From: Niveispirillum cyanobacteriorum
GTDB taxonomy: Bacteria; Pseudomonadota; Alphaproteobacteria; Azospirillales; Azospirillaceae
NCBI RefSeq assembly: GCF_002868735.1
Contig: NZ_CP025613.1
Coordinates: 558,001 to 622,000, forward strand
Length of the DNA: 64,000 nucleotides
Reading direction: 5' to 3'
The notes under the pieces are model-generated. The model saw only the letters and a list, made by a program, of their open reading frames with translations, did not search any database and was not told the DNA's origin. Positions within the stretch are counted from its first letter, which is position 1; the number at the start of each line of letters is the position of its first letter. The translations under genes were made by a program, and so were the position numbers. Of this stretch, positions 36,412 through 46,131 are shown piece after piece.

Positions 36412-38799
36412 CTACCCCAATGGCAAGGTGCTGGTCGATAGCGATAGGTCCCGTTCCCAGCTGCGAATCAGTGGGGCCAACGAGGACAGGTCAAACTTTT
36501 GATATAGGGCGAAGAACCGATATCGGTCCGGATTGATCAGTTGGCGGTATACAATGTTGTTGATGTCACTTTCCGTGGCGAAATAATCGATGTTGGCGGT
36601 TGGCACAACGGTCTGCACATGGTTCCGCACCATCAGCAGGCCGATCTGATCAATCCAGCGCGATACGCTCGGCCGAGACAGTGCAAGGGACAGATATTGG
36701 CGTAGAAAGCCTGAGAAAGCGCGACCCGTTTCCGTCGGGGCGATCAACAGCAGGTTCGCTGTCAACAGGCTGCAGACCATTCGTGCAAAGTCATTGCAGT
36801 TGAAAACGACATCCTTGCCCTGCATGCGGTGCAGCAAGTCTCCCACACCGCGCAGCAGCAGACTATCAATATCGGCAACGAAAACAGGGAGATTGAGCGT
36901 GTGCAAAAGATAGTCAGCCTGTTCGAAGCGCACACTTTGGAAATGTGCGACCGGCAGGTTGGGAATCGGCGTCTGCGGATCGGCGATACATGTTGTCTTG
37001 ACCTGCGACGGATCGAAATCATCAGATGTCAGGATCAGCCGGTCATCGTCGATACCAATAACGTCTACTAATTCCCGCATTCGCGCCGCGCCGCCAATCA
37101 CATGCACAATGATCAGCGCGGGCACATCAAGGTTGCGGAGGGCCGACAGCACAAACAGCCGTGCATAGCGCCGGAAATACCGCTCATCGGCGGCGACCAG
37201 CAGCACGGTGCGGGCGGAAAGTTCCTTGGCCCTTGCCTGCAGACCGGCGGGTGACAACGGTAGTCCGCGCGCCGTCATCAACCTGGCCGGCGCCGCCGCG
37301 GTTCCGGTTGGTACCGGCCCCAACTCCTCCGCCAATCGTATGCCACGCGATACCGCGTCGAAATGGGCGACCCAGGCGTCCTTCTCGGCATCACTACCTG
37401 GCAAATGGCCGGCGGTCAGTCGCAGGGTGATGCCTGTCATTTCATCGACAAGGCGTTGATCCTCTGGCCCGGGTCGGCCGGGACAGATCAGCAGATTGAG
37501 CAGTTCAAGAATCAGCAACTGCCGGACCTGCGGTTCGACAATGGAGTTTGCCTTGCGCGCCAATGCCGTGACAAGTCGCCGGAAGGTCGGCCAATCCCGT
37601 TCATTTCGGGATTTGGTGGTCAGCAGATGCAGGCACAGCTCGTTTTCGGGCCGCAGGGGCAGCAGCAACTGTGCGCATCGGGTTGCTTCCGTCTCACGGT
37701 TCAGCAGAACCATGGTCCGGGTCGCGACCTCCAGAAAGGGAGCATGGTCGGGGAGCAGGATGGTCACCGGCACGATATAGCGAGCCAGTTCGTCAAATCC
37801 CCCCTCGCTGAACAGTGTGGCAATACGCGGCAAAGCCTGATCCAGCAGGGCAGAGACGAAGGGAAGGTGGTCGGTGAGTGAACCTGTGATATCCCGCACC
37901 CGGATGAAATCCTCCAGTGCCTCAACAAGATTGCCCTGGCTCTGATGACACCGGGCCCGCAGGGCAAGGGGTTCAGCATGCTCTGGGTTCAACATCACAA
38001 GGTGGTCGGCTATATTGAGCGCATCCGCCATACGTCCCTCGGTCAGCAATCGCGTGGCCACGGCCAACAGGCTGGGGGTATGCGCACTGACAATGGCCTG
38101 CCCGTCACGCAGGGCGATTGTATCCTCGCCCTGGATAGCGACGCGATAGCCTTGCGTCATCAAGAGTTCAGCAGCGGTTCGGCGTTCCGCGACGCTCAGT
38201 CCCCCGTGGCGGTAATGGACGATCGCCGGTCGCGCCCGCTTGAAATCGAAGGCGTTCAGGATGTCCAAACCATAGCCATCGCTGTTGAACCGTAGAATGT
38301 CGACTTGCCGCACGCCCTGTTCACGGAACAGCGTATCAAGCCGGACAGCACGCACCATTGTCTGGTCAAGCAGCGAGGCCAGCAGGTCGCGGGCCGTGTC
38401 TTCGGCTGTTGCGCCCCCCAGCACAGAGATATCTGCCAGCAGGGATTCCTGGGAGAAGGTGATAACGGTGGCCAGATGCGGCGGCAGGATACCCCTGGAA
38501 AAGGCCTCTGCATTAAAAAACCAAAGCGGGCGCTGACCGTCGATGCCGGAGATGCTGGCGTGAACCGCCTTGACGCGTGGCAGCGCCTGAGTCCCTTGCA
38601 CTAGTTGCTGATAACGCGCAAGAACCGGTTCGACAATCAGGCCAGATAACCCACGCCCAGCAATATGGGAATGGAGCGGGTCGTTCGGAACCGGCGAGCA
38701 ACCATTGATCTGTACGAAGAAGGGTGATGACTTCCACAATGTCAGGCTGGCAATAGCATCGGCAAGCAGATCATGGGTACCCTGGGACGCAACTGCCAC
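36412..38799 (-). CDS. FkbM-like / TPR / glycosyltransferase-like multidomain protein
   Basis: A 795-residue protein starting with GTG at 38799, chosen because AAGGAG lies 7 bases upstream and the FkbM-like domain begins soon after; a longer frame to 38952 has no such site. Residues about 10-225 follow the FkbM methyltransferase pattern (FVQING, GLSGLIVEPVL, RLDTLF, DILRFNSDGYGLDIL, RPAIVHYRHGGLS), but the SAM motif GANDG reads NGCSP. Residues about 250-310 look like TPR repeats. Residues about 540-780 look like a nucleotide-sugar glycosyltransferase, with VADIDSLLLRG as a probable DxD site. A role in glycan decoration is inferred. No neighbours help. Confidence 0.6.
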   Translation of the reverse strand: MAVASQGTHDLLADAIASLTLWKSSPFFVQINGCSPVPNDPLHSHIAGRGLSGLIVEPVLARYQQLVQGTQALPRVKAVHASISGIDGQRPLWFFNAEAFSRGILPPHLATVITFSQESLLADISVLGGATAEDTARDLLASLLDQTMVRAVRLDTLFREQGVRQVDILRFNSDGYGLDILNAFDFKRARPAIVHYRHGGLSVAERRTAAELLMTQGYRVAIQGEDTIALRDGQAIVSAHTPSLLAVATRLLTEGRMADALNIADHLVMLNPEHAEPLALRARCHQSQGNLVEALEDFIRVRDITGSLTDHLPFVSALLDQALPRIATLFSEGGFDELARYIVPVTILLPDHAPFLEVATRTMVLLNRETEATRCAQLLLPLRPENELCLHLLTTKSRNERDWPTFRRLVTALARKANSIVEPQVRQLLILELLNLLICPGRPGPEDQRLVDEMTGITLRLTAGHLPGSDAEKDAWVAHFDAVSRGIRLAEELGPVPTGTAAAPARLMTARGLPLSPAGLQARAKELSARTVLLVAADERYFRRYARLFVLSALRNLDVPALIIVHVIGGAARMRELVDVIGIDDDRLILTSDDFDPSQVKTTCIADPQTPIPNLPVAHFQSVRFEQADYLLHTLNLPVFVADIDSLLLRGVGDLLHRMQGKDVVFNCNDFARMVCSLLTANLLLIAPTETGRAFSGFLRQYLSLALSRPSVSRWIDQIGLLMVRNHVQTVVPTANIDYFATESDINNIVYRQLINPDRYRFFALYQKFDLSSLAPLIRSWERDLSLSTSTLPLG

Positions 38800-39038
38800 G
38801 ACAGACTCCTTGCCCCTGAATATCGGTCGATGCACGCCCTTGCCCCTGAGGACAGGTTGCGCGCCGTCCCGCAGATATAGCCTGCCAAAAGGGGATCTGT
38901 CGCCACAAAGCGGAACTGCACAGGCGGCGCGTATGAGGGCCGCTATTGGCATTCACGCACACTCGCTTGCGCCAAACCGCGCCTTGTCGTGCGCCTGGTC
39001 CCGTGCCACCTTCCTTGCAATAACCCAGGGAGGATCAC

Positions 39039-40538
39039 TTGGTCGAGAAGCTGTACCATTTCATCGGCGGCGCCCGTGTTGAGGGCAAGTCTGGACGTTT
39101 CGCCCCCATCTTCACCCCCATGACAGGTGAAATCTCGGCCGAGGTGCCGCTGGCCAGCACGGTGGAACTGGCTGAGGCTGTCGCCAATGCCAAGGCCGCC
39201 CAGCCCGCCTGGGCCGCGACCAACCCGCAGAAGCGCGCCCGTGTGCTGATGAAGTTCCTGGAACTGCTGGCCCGTGATTTTGAGAAGATCGCGCTGAAGC
39301 TGGCCCTGGAACATGGCAAGACCCTGCCCGACGCGCGCGGCGACATTCAACGCGGCCTGGAGGTCGTGGAATTTGCCATCGGCATCCCGCACCTGTTGAA
39401 GGGTGAGTACACGGAGGGCGCTGGCCCCGGCATCGACATGTATTCGATGCGCCAGCCGCTGGGCGTTGTTGCCGGCATCACGCCGTTCAACTTCCCCGCC
39501 ATGATCCCCATGTGGAAATTCGCTCCGGCCATCGCCTGCGGCAATGCCTTCATCCTGAAGCCGTCGGAACGCGACCCGTCGGTGCCACTGATGCTGGCGG
39601 AGCTGATGTATGAGGCGGGCTTGCCCAAGGGCATCCTGAATGTCGTCAATGGCGACAAGGAAGTGGTCGATGCCATCCTTGATCATCCCGATATCAAGGC
39701 CATCGGCTTCGTCGGCTCCACGCCCATCGGCGAATATATCTTCACCCGTGGCACGGCCAACGGTAAGCGCGTGCAGGCCTTTGGCGGGGCCAAGAACCAT
39801 GCCCTGATCATGCCTGACGCTGATCTGGACATGGTGGCCGACGCCCTGATCGGCGCCGGCTATGGTTCCGCTGGTGAACGCTGCATGGCCATTTCGGTGG
39901 CGGTGCCGGTGGGTGAGAAGACGGCGGATGCCCTGGTCGAACGGCTGGCCCCGCGTGTCCGTACCCTGCGCGTCGGTCCCTCCACCGATGAAAAGGCCGA
40001 TTTCGGTCCCGTCATCACCCGCCAGCATATGGAGAAGGTGAAGTCCTACGTCGATATCGGCGTACAGGAAGGGGCTGAACTGGTGGTTGATGGCCGCGAC
40101 GTGAACCTGCAGGGCTATGAAGGCGGCTATTATGTCGGCGGCGTCCTGTTTGATCGCGTGACCACCAACATGCGGATCTATAAGGAAGAAATCTTCGGTC
40201 CCGTCCTCTCCGTCGTCCGCGCGCCGGATTATGAGACGGCCTTGTCGCTGCCCTCCGACCATGAATATGGCAATGGCGTTGCGATCTTCACACGTGATGG
40301 CGACACCGCGCGTGATTTCGCAGCCCGCGTTGACGTCGGCATGGTCGGCATCAATGTGCCGATCCCGGTGCCGCTGGCCTATTACACCTTCGGCGGCTGG
40401 AAGCGGTCGGGCTTTGGAGATCTGAACCAGCATGGCCCGGACAGCATTCGCTTCTACACCAAGACCAAGACGGTGACGTCGCGCTGGCCGTCGGGCATCC
40501 GCTCCGGTGCCTCCTTCGTCATCCCGACTATGGGGTGA
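39039..40538 (+). CDS. mmsA: CoA-acylating methylmalonate-semialdehyde dehydrogenase
   Basis: A 499-residue aldehyde dehydrogenase of the MmsA type, which turns methylmalonate or malonate semialdehyde plus CoA and NAD into propionyl- or acetyl-CoA in valine, inositol and beta-alanine breakdown. Motifs are GITPFNFPAMIPMW, ERDPSVPLML and the catalytic Cys282 in SAGERCMAIS. The start is TTG with GGGAGG 6 bases upstream; no better ATG exists in the right place. It is followed by a branched-chain acyl-CoA dehydrogenase gene, which supports valine degradation. Confidence 0.92.
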   Translation: MVEKLYHFIGGARVEGKSGRFAPIFTPMTGEISAEVPLASTVELAEAVANAKAAQPAWAATNPQKRARVLMKFLELLARDFEKIALKLALEHGKTLPDARGDIQRGLEVVEFAIGIPHLLKGEYTEGAGPGIDMYSMRQPLGVVAGITPFNFPAMIPMWKFAPAIACGNAFILKPSERDPSVPLMLAELMYEAGLPKGILNVVNGDKEVVDAILDHPDIKAIGFVGSTPIGEYIFTRGTANGKRVQAFGGAKNHALIMPDADLDMVADALIGAGYGSAGERCMAISVAVPVGEKTADALVERLAPRVRTLRVGPSTDEKADFGPVITRQHMEKVKSYVDIGVQEGAELVVDGRDVNLQGYEGGYYVGGVLFDRVTTNMRIYKEEIFGPVLSVVRAPDYETALSLPSDHEYGNGVAIFTRDGDTARDFAARVDVGMVGINVPIPVPLAYYTFGGWKRSGFGDLNQHGPDSIRFYTKTKTVTSRWPSGIRSGASFVIPTMG

Positions 40539-40631
40539 TTGCCGCCTTTGCGGTGATTGGTCGGCCCCGGCATGATTGTCCGGGGCCGCCGCCATTGGCC
40601 CATCTTCGATCATCAAAGACAGGACCGCCCG

Positions 40632-41774
40632 ATGGATTTCGATCTTTCCGAGGATCAACGCGCCATCCAGGATCTGGCACGCGGCTTCGCGGCCGAACAT
40701 ATGGCTCCGTTCGCCGGCGAATGGGACGAACACCATATTTTCCCCGTCGACACGCTGCGCAAGGCGGCGGAACTGGGTTTCGCCGGTATCTATTGTTCGG
40801 AAGCTTCCGGCGGCACGGGCCTAGGCCGGCTGGATGCCTCGATCCTGTTTGAGGAATTGTCGGAGGCCTGTCCCTCCACGGCGGCCTATATCTCCATCCA
40901 CAATATGGCCGCCTGGATGATCGACACGTTCGGTGACGATGCCCAGAAATCCAGATGGTTGCCCGACCTTTTCTCCATGGCGAAATTCGCCAGCTACTGC
41001 CTGACCGAACCCGGCTCCGGCTCCGACGCTGCGTCCTTGCGCACCAAGGCAGAACGGGATGGCGACCATTATGTCCTGAACGGCTCCAAGGCCTTCATTT
41101 CCGGCGGCGGCGCGTCTGACATCTATGTCGTCATGGTGCGCACCGGGGGGCCTGGGCCAAAGGGCATCTCCTGTCTGGTGGTGGAAAAGGGCACGCCCGG
41201 CCTGTCCTTTGGCAAACAGGAAAAGAAGATGGGCTGGAACAGCCAGCCCACGGCGCAGGTGATTTTTGAGGATTGCCGTGTCCCCGTCGCCAACCGTCTG
41301 GGGGCCGAGGGCGATGGCTTCAAGATCGCCATGAAGGGCCTGGATGGCGGCCGCCTCAACATCGCTTCCTGCTCTCTGGGCGGGGCCCGCGCCTGCCTGA
41401 ATGCCGCCCGCGAGCATATGGAGGTACGGCAGCAGTTCGGCAAGAAGCTAAACGAGTTCCAGGCCTTGCAGTTCAAGTTCGCCGACATGGCAACAGAGCT
41501 GGAGGCCGCCCGCCTGATGGTCCATCGCGGGGCCGCAGCCCTCGATGCCGGCCATCCCGACGCCACGCTCTATTGCGCCATGGCCAAGCGCTTTGCCACC
41601 GATGCCGGCTTCGCCGTCGCCAATGATGCGCTGCAGCTTCATGGCGGGTATGGTTACATCCGCGAATATCCGGTGGAGCGCATCCTGCGCGACCTGCGTG
41701 TCCACCAGATCCTGGAAGGCACCAACGAGATCATGCGCGTGATCATCGCCCGCCGGTTGCTGGGTGGCGTATAA
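40632..41774 (+). CDS. Acyl-CoA dehydrogenase, isobutyryl-CoA dehydrogenase-like
   Basis: A 380-residue flavoenzyme. Typical segments are [54 protein letters not shown] and the C-terminal [36 protein letters not shown] region with the family's nucleotide-binding residues (about 335-375). The pattern and its place after mmsA fit isobutyryl-CoA dehydrogenase, which oxidises the valine-derived acyl-CoA. The ATG at 40632 (MDFDLSEDQ) has AGGA upstream; a longer frame is not supported. Confidence 0.88.
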   Translation: MDFDLSEDQRAIQDLARGFAAEHMAPFAGEWDEHHIFPVDTLRKAAELGFAGIYCSEASGGTGLGRLDASILFEELSEACPSTAAYISIHNMAAWMIDTFGDDAQKSRWLPDLFSMAKFASYCLTEPGSGSDAASLRTKAERDGDHYVLNGSKAFISGGGASDIYVVMVRTGGPGPKGISCLVVEKGTPGLSFGKQEKKMGWNSQPTAQVIFEDCRVPVANRLGAEGDGFKIAMKGLDGGRLNIASCSLGGARACLNAAREHMEVRQQFGKKLNEFQALQFKFADMATELEAARLMVHRGAAALDAGHPDATLYCAMAKRFATDAGFAVANDALQLHGGYGYIREYPVERILRDLRVHQILEGTNEIMRVIIARRLLGGV

Positions 41775-41909
41775 TGCCAATCTACCAGAGGCTTGCCCTT
41801 TGGTAGATTGGAGGTCAGCGACTGCTGGCCCGGCGCACATGCGCCGTAAGCCAAGCCGCCGGATGGCGGCGCCCGGCGTCTGAGGGAACAATTATAAGAG
41901 GCGAGTGAA
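41775..41909. other. Three successive hairpins between acyl-CoA genes
   Basis: CCAATCTACC (41777-41786) pairs with GGTAGATTGG (41802-41811), and the loop can extend the stem by five more pairs. CGGCGCA-CA-TGCGCCG follows at 41831-41846, then GCCGCC-GGAT-GGCGGC at 41855-41870. No T-run follows the first stem. The element may attenuate, stabilise or process the transcript, or be a REP-like repeat. Confidence 0.65.
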
Positions 41910-42692
41910 ATGACCGAGACCTACGAAAACATCCTGGTGGAAACCAAGGGCGCTGTTGGCATCATCCGGCTGAACCGTCCCAAGGCGCTGAATGCCCTGT
42001 CCGACGGGCTGGTGACTGACATGGAAAAGGCCCTGAACGCCTTTGAGGATGATGCCGCCATCAACGTCATCGTCGTCACCGGCTCGGAGAAAGCCTTCGC
42101 GGCGGGGGCGGACATCAAAGAGATGATGAATTTCTCCTACATGGACGCCTATCTGAATGATTTCATCACCAAGAAGTGGGGCCGTCTGGCCACCTGCCGC
42201 AAGCCGACCATCGCCGCCGTTGCCGGTTATGCCCTGGGTGGCGGGTGCGAGCTGGCCATGATGGCCGATTTCATTATTGCTGCCGACAATGCCAAATTCG
42301 GGCAGCCGGAGATCACCATCGGCACCATCCCCGGTGCCGGCGGTACGCAGCGCCTGACCCGCGCCATCGGTAAGGCCAAGGCCATGGAAATGTGCCTGAC
42401 GGGCCGCATGATGGACGCCGCCGAGGCGGAACGCTCGGGTCTGGTGGCCCGCGTGGTCCCGCTGGCCGAGTTGATGGACGAGGTGATGAAGACGGCGGAG
42501 AAGATCGCCGCCATGTCGCGCCCCGCCGCCATGATGGCCAAGGAAGCTGTGAACCGCAGCTTTGAGGCCACCCTGACGGAGGGCCTGCTGTTCGAACGCC
42601 GCGTCTTCCACAGCACTTTCGCACTGGCCGATCAGAAGGAAGGCATGGCCGCCTTCGCCGAAAAGCGCCCGCCCAACTTCTCGGGCAAGTAA
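41910..42692 (+). CDS. Enoyl-CoA hydratase (crotonase family)
   Basis: A 260-residue crotonase. AAGADIKEM provides the oxyanion-hole region; [19 protein letters not shown] and the two catalytic acids in [20 protein letters not shown] are both present, so hydration of 2-enoyl-CoA is expected. It is close to short-chain hydratases (ECHS1/PaaF type). AGAGGCGAG precedes the ATG. In this module it would act after the acyl-CoA dehydrogenase. A strong terminator follows. Confidence 0.9.
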   Translation: MTETYENILVETKGAVGIIRLNRPKALNALSDGLVTDMEKALNAFEDDAAINVIVVTGSEKAFAAGADIKEMMNFSYMDAYLNDFITKKWGRLATCRKPTIAAVAGYALGGGCELAMMADFIIAADNAKFGQPEITIGTIPGAGGTQRLTRAIGKAKAMEMCLTGRMMDAAEAERSGLVARVVPLAELMDEVMKTAEKIAAMSRPAAMMAKEAVNRSFEATLTEGLLFERRVFHSTFALADQKEGMAAFAEKRPPNFSGK

Positions 42693-42701
42693 GGGCTTAT
42701 C

Positions 42702-42740
42702 AGGGGCGGGGAGGCCGGTGCTTCCCCGCCCCTTGCTTTT
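42702..42740 (+). terminator. Rho-independent terminator after enoyl-CoA hydratase
   Basis: AGGGGCGGGGA (42702-42712) pairs with TCCCCGCCCCT (42723-42733), an 11-bp stem with a 10-base loop, followed by TGCTTTT. Confidence 0.85.
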
Positions 42741-42812
42741 GTAGCGGTTGCCAGGCCACTACATCAGGCTTATCTGTTGCGCCGCAATATAATTGATCTG
42801 GGAGGATCACCC

Positions 42813-44000
42813 GTGAGCAGCTTGAACGACGTCGTCATCGTTGCCGGCACCCGCACCGCCATTGGCGGTTTCGGCGGCAGCCTGAAGGATCATGCGCCTG
42901 CCGAGCTGGGCACGCTGGTGATCAAGGAGGCCGTGAGCCGCGCCGGTATCGCCGCCGCCGACGTGCAGCATGTGGTGATGGGCCAGGTGATCCCCAGCGG
43001 CCCACACGATGCCTACCTGGCCCGTGTCGCTGCGGTTAATGCCGGCGTGCCGGTGCAGGCCCCGGCCCTGACCCTGAATCGCCTGTGCGGGTCGGGCGTT
43101 CAGGCCATCATCTCCGCCGCGCAGATGATCAAGCTGGGTGAATGTGATGTGGCCGTGGCCGGCGGTGCGGAGAGCATGAGCCGCTCGCCCCACGTCATGC
43201 CTTCGGTCCGCTGGGGTCAGCGCATGGGCGATGCCGCCGTGGTGGATGCCATGGTTACCGTCCTGACCGACCCGTTCCACAAGATCCATATGGGCATCAC
43301 AGCGGAAAATGTGGCCGCCCGGCACGAGATTGACCGCGCCACCCAGGATGCGCTGGCCCTGGAAAGCCACCGCCGCGCCGCCCGCGCCACCGCCGAGGGC
43401 CGGTTCAAGTCACAGATCCTGCCCGTGGAGGTGAAGGTCAAGGGCGGCACCAAGCTGTTCGACACGGACGAGCATTTCCGTGCCGACGCCACGGAAGCCG
43501 ACTTCGCCAAGCTGAAGCCCGTGTTCAAGAAGGACGGTTCCGTCACCGCCGGCAACGCGTCGGGCGTCAATGACGGTGCTGCCGCTGTTGTCCTGATGTC
43601 TGCCGCTGAGGCCGCCAAGCGCGGGACCAAGCCGCTGGCCCGCATCATCAGCTGGGGCCATGCCGGGCTGGAGCCTGAGTTGATGGGCCTGGGCCCCGTC
43701 CATGCCGTGCCCATCGCGCTGGAACGTGCCGGGCTGACCGTTGCCGATATCGACGTGATCGAAAGCAACGAGGCCTTCGCGGCCCAGGCCTGTGCCGTGT
43801 CCAAGGTGCTGGGCTTCCCGGCGGACAAGGTCAACCCCAACGGGTCCGGCGTCTCGCTGGGCCATCCGGTGGGGGCCACCGGCGCCATCATCACGGTAAA
43901 GGCGCTGTATGAGCTGGAGCGGACCGGCGGGCGTTATGGCCTGATCACCATGTGCATCGGCGGCGGCCAGGGCATCGCCATGGTCATCGAACGCCTGTAA
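42813..44000 (+). CDS. Acetyl-CoA C-acetyltransferase (thiolase)
   Basis: A 395-residue thiolase. The nucleophilic Cys lies in LNRLCGSGVQAI; the C-terminal SNEAFAAQA, NPNGSGVSLGHPVGATGA with the catalytic His, and CIGGGQGIA with the second Cys are intact. The start is GTG at 42813 behind GGGAGG; this nearly repeats the leader of mmsA. The enzyme interconverts acetoacetyl-CoA and two acetyl-CoA, or cleaves 3-oxoacyl-CoA. It has its own upstream terminator and so its own promoter or read-through. Confidence 0.92.
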   Translation: MSSLNDVVIVAGTRTAIGGFGGSLKDHAPAELGTLVIKEAVSRAGIAAADVQHVVMGQVIPSGPHDAYLARVAAVNAGVPVQAPALTLNRLCGSGVQAIISAAQMIKLGECDVAVAGGAESMSRSPHVMPSVRWGQRMGDAAVVDAMVTVLTDPFHKIHMGITAENVAARHEIDRATQDALALESHRRAARATAEGRFKSQILPVEVKVKGGTKLFDTDEHFRADATEADFAKLKPVFKKDGSVTAGNASGVNDGAAAVVLMSAAEAAKRGTKPLARIISWGHAGLEPELMGLGPVHAVPIALERAGLTVADIDVIESNEAFAAQACAVSKVLGFPADKVNPNGSGVSLGHPVGATGAIITVKALYELERTGGRYGLITMCIGGGQGIAMVIERL

Positions 44001-44027
44001 CCGGGATCATCCGTCGGTTAAGATCGG

Positions 44028-44060
44028 CCCACCTCGCTGAATAGCGGGGTGGGTTGTTTC
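44028..44060 (+). terminator. Putative terminator after thiolase
   Basis: CCCACC-T-CGCT-GAAT-AGCG-G-GGTGGG forms a stem with one internal mismatch, followed by TTGTTTC. Confidence 0.65.
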
Positions 44061-44098
44061 ATTTCGGCTTCGAAATAATTAAGATAAAGGTTGGGTCC

Positions 44099-44677
44099 AT
44101 GCATATCCGAAACATTCTGGCGACGCTGTCATTGCTGATCGCCCTGCCCGTCGCCGCCGCCCCAGCGGATGATTTCCTGGCGGCGTTGCAGCCCCTGTGC
44201 GGCAAGGCGTTTGAAGGCACGATCACCACGAACGAGGGCGGGGCCGCCAATGATCCGTTCGTGGGCAAGCGGCTGGTCATGCATGTGCGCGAATGCAAGA
44301 CGGGAGAGGTCCGCATCCCCCTGCATGTGGGGGAGGACCGGTCGCGCACCTGGATCGTGACCCGCACCACCACGGGCCTTCGCCTGAAACATGATCACCG
44401 CCATGCCGACGGGACAGAGGATAAGCTGACCCAATATGGCGGCGACACGATCGCCCTCGGTACTGCCGCGCGCCAGGATTTCCCCGCCGACGCCTTCTCC
44501 AAAACCCTGTTCGCCGACAATAAGCTGCCCCCCGGCGCGCAGCAGAATGTCTGGGGGCTGGAACAGGGGCAGGGGACTTTCACCTACGAACTGTCCCGTC
44601 CGGGCCGGGTGGTGCGTATGGTCTTCGACCTGACCAAACCCGTGGCCGCCCCGCCCGCACCCTGGGGGCATGAGTGA
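44099..44677 (+). CDS. Secreted protein of unknown function
   Basis: A 192-residue protein with a signal peptide (residues 1-20, ending PVAAAP), so probably periplasmic. The ATG at 44099 has AAAGG 8 bases upstream. The mature part has two Cys (about 32 and 62) that may pair, a segment RTWIVTRTTTGLRLKHDHRH, and an end rich in charged beta-like stretches. It resembles uncharacterised secreted proteins of alphaproteobacteria that I cannot name. Neighbours are thiolase and ribokinase, with no clear link. Confidence 0.6.
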   Translation: MHIRNILATLSLLIALPVAAAPADDFLAALQPLCGKAFEGTITTNEGGAANDPFVGKRLVMHVRECKTGEVRIPLHVGEDRSRTWIVTRTTTGLRLKHDHRHADGTEDKLTQYGGDTIALGTAARQDFPADAFSKTLFADNKLPPGAQQNVWGLEQGQGTFTYELSRPGRVVRMVFDLTKPVAAPPAPWGHE

Positions 44678-44737
44678 GGCTTCCAAGGCGTCCCCGGACG
44701 CGTTAGGAAGGAACATTCACCCAAGAAGGAAAGCCCA

Positions 44738-45652
44738 ATGGCCCAGGTCACTGTCATCGGTTCCATCAATTACGACATACTGTCCACCATGGAACGCGCG
44801 CCCAAGGCGGGGGAGACGGTGAATGGGCAGACGGTACAGTTGATGCCAGGCGGCAAGGGCCTGAACCAGGCGGTGGCCGCCCGGCAGCAGGGTGTGCCCG
44901 TGTCCTTTGTGGGCAAGGTCGGGCAGGACATGTTCGGCGACCGCATCCTGTCCTTCTTCGACGAAAAGGGGATCGACGCCACCCATGTGGGGCGTTCGCC
45001 GGATGAGGCGACCGGATCGGCCCTAATCCTGGTGGACGCGACGGCGGAAAACCGCATCGTCGTCATTCCCGCCGCCAACAGGCAGATCGTACCCGCCGAT
45101 GCCGATGGTCTCGCCATCTCGCCCGGCGACATCCTGGTCAGCCAGTTTGAGGTGCCGCGCACCACCATCGCCGCCCTGTTCGCCAAGGGCCGGGCCGCCG
45201 GTGCGCGCACCCTGCTGAACGCCGCCCCCGCCCTGGATGACGCCCCCGACAGCCTGTGGGCCGATACCGACATCCTGGTGGTGAATGAGACGGAGTTGGG
45301 TCATTTCGCAGGCGTGGAATTGTCGGGCGACGCCGCCGTGGCCGACATCGCCACCGCGGCCCGTCGCCTGCTGCGCCGCCCGGATCAGGTGATCATCGCC
45401 ACGCTGGGCGTGCGCGGGGCCCTGGCCGTCACGCTGGACAGTGAAACCTTGGTACCGGGCCGCAAGGTGCTGGCCGTGGACACGACGGGGGCCGGCGACT
45501 GCTTCGTTGGCAGCCTATCGGCCCGTTTGGCGGCGGGGGATGATCTCGCGACCGCCATGCGTTATGCCAATGTCGCGGCCTCCATCGCCTGTACGCGCGT
45601 CGGCACGGGTACCGCCATGCCCGTCGCGGAAGAGGTACAGGCCGCCCTGTGA
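44738..45652 (+). CDS. rbsK: Ribokinase (PfkB family)
   Basis: A 304-residue sugar kinase with the N-terminal GSINYDIL, the PfkB signature 1 GGKGLNQAVAA, and signature 2 DTTGAGDCFVGSL with the catalytic Asp. It phosphorylates D-ribose to ribose 5-phosphate with ATP. GAAGGAAAG precedes the ATG. No ribose transport genes adjoin; a related sugar or nucleoside moiety is possible. Confidence 0.9.
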   Translation: MAQVTVIGSINYDILSTMERAPKAGETVNGQTVQLMPGGKGLNQAVAARQQGVPVSFVGKVGQDMFGDRILSFFDEKGIDATHVGRSPDEATGSALILVDATAENRIVVIPAANRQIVPADADGLAISPGDILVSQFEVPRTTIAALFAKGRAAGARTLLNAAPALDDAPDSLWADTDILVVNETELGHFAGVELSGDAAVADIATAARRLLRRPDQVIIATLGVRGALAVTLDSETLVPGRKVLAVDTTGAGDCFVGSLSARLAAGDDLATAMRYANVAASIACTRVGTGTAMPVAEEVQAAL

Positions 45653-45726
45653 CGCGAAATCACTTGGGAAACCGGGCCTTGCTTGGCTAATCTAGGAACC
45701 TTTGATCCATCCGGGAGGGCCGGGCC

Positions 45727-46131
45727 ATGAGCGACACCTATGTCACGCTCAAGATCCGTGAGGCATTGAAGGCCGCACAGGGCAGCCGCAGCCAGGCGCA
45801 GCGTGTGCTGATCGCCTGGGCGCTGGATGACGAACAATTGCTGCGCGGCCTGTGCAAGCCGTTTCTAAAAGCCATTGCCGGCAGTGCCGTGGACCGTGTG
45901 GCCCGGGGCGGTTCCATCACTACGGCGGCCCCGGCCCCCGGTCAGGGCGTGGTACGCGCGGCGCGCCCATCCACGGGGCCAAAGAAACTGTCGCCGCAAA
46001 TGATGGACGCCATTATCGCCCGCATGGGCACGGGCGGCGGTGGAACTGCACCCCCGCCCGATGATGGGCAGGAACAGGCCGACAATCTGAAGGCCCTGGC
46101 CGCCGCCTTCACCCAGCGCAAGAAGCCGTGA
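45727..46131 (+). CDS. Conserved alphaproteobacterial-type protein, unknown function
   Basis: A 134-residue protein. The N-terminal 60 residues look alpha-helical (TYVTLKIREALKAAQGSR, then RVLIAWALDDEQLLRGLCKPFLKAI). The middle is Pro/Ala/Gly-rich and disordered. The C-terminal part has PQMMDAIIARM and DNLKALAAAFTQRKKP. No catalytic motif or signal peptide is present. GGGAGGG precedes the ATG. It overlaps the next small gene, so the two are probably co-translated. Confidence 0.65.
   Translation: MSDTYVTLKIREALKAAQGSRSQAQRVLIAWALDDEQLLRGLCKPFLKAIAGSAVDRVARGGSITTAAPAPGQGVVRAARPSTGPKKLSPQMMDAIIARMGTGGGGTAPPPDDGQEQADNLKALAAAFTQRKKP

Noticed and set aside
38800-38952. 51-residue extension of the FkbM-like protein
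   Set aside because: No ribosome site and no protein-like pattern; the GTG at 38799 has AAGGAG at the right distance.
38943-40736. Minus-strand frame of 597 codons
   Set aside because: It lies opposite mmsA and has no family motif; codon pattern and conservation belong to mmsA.
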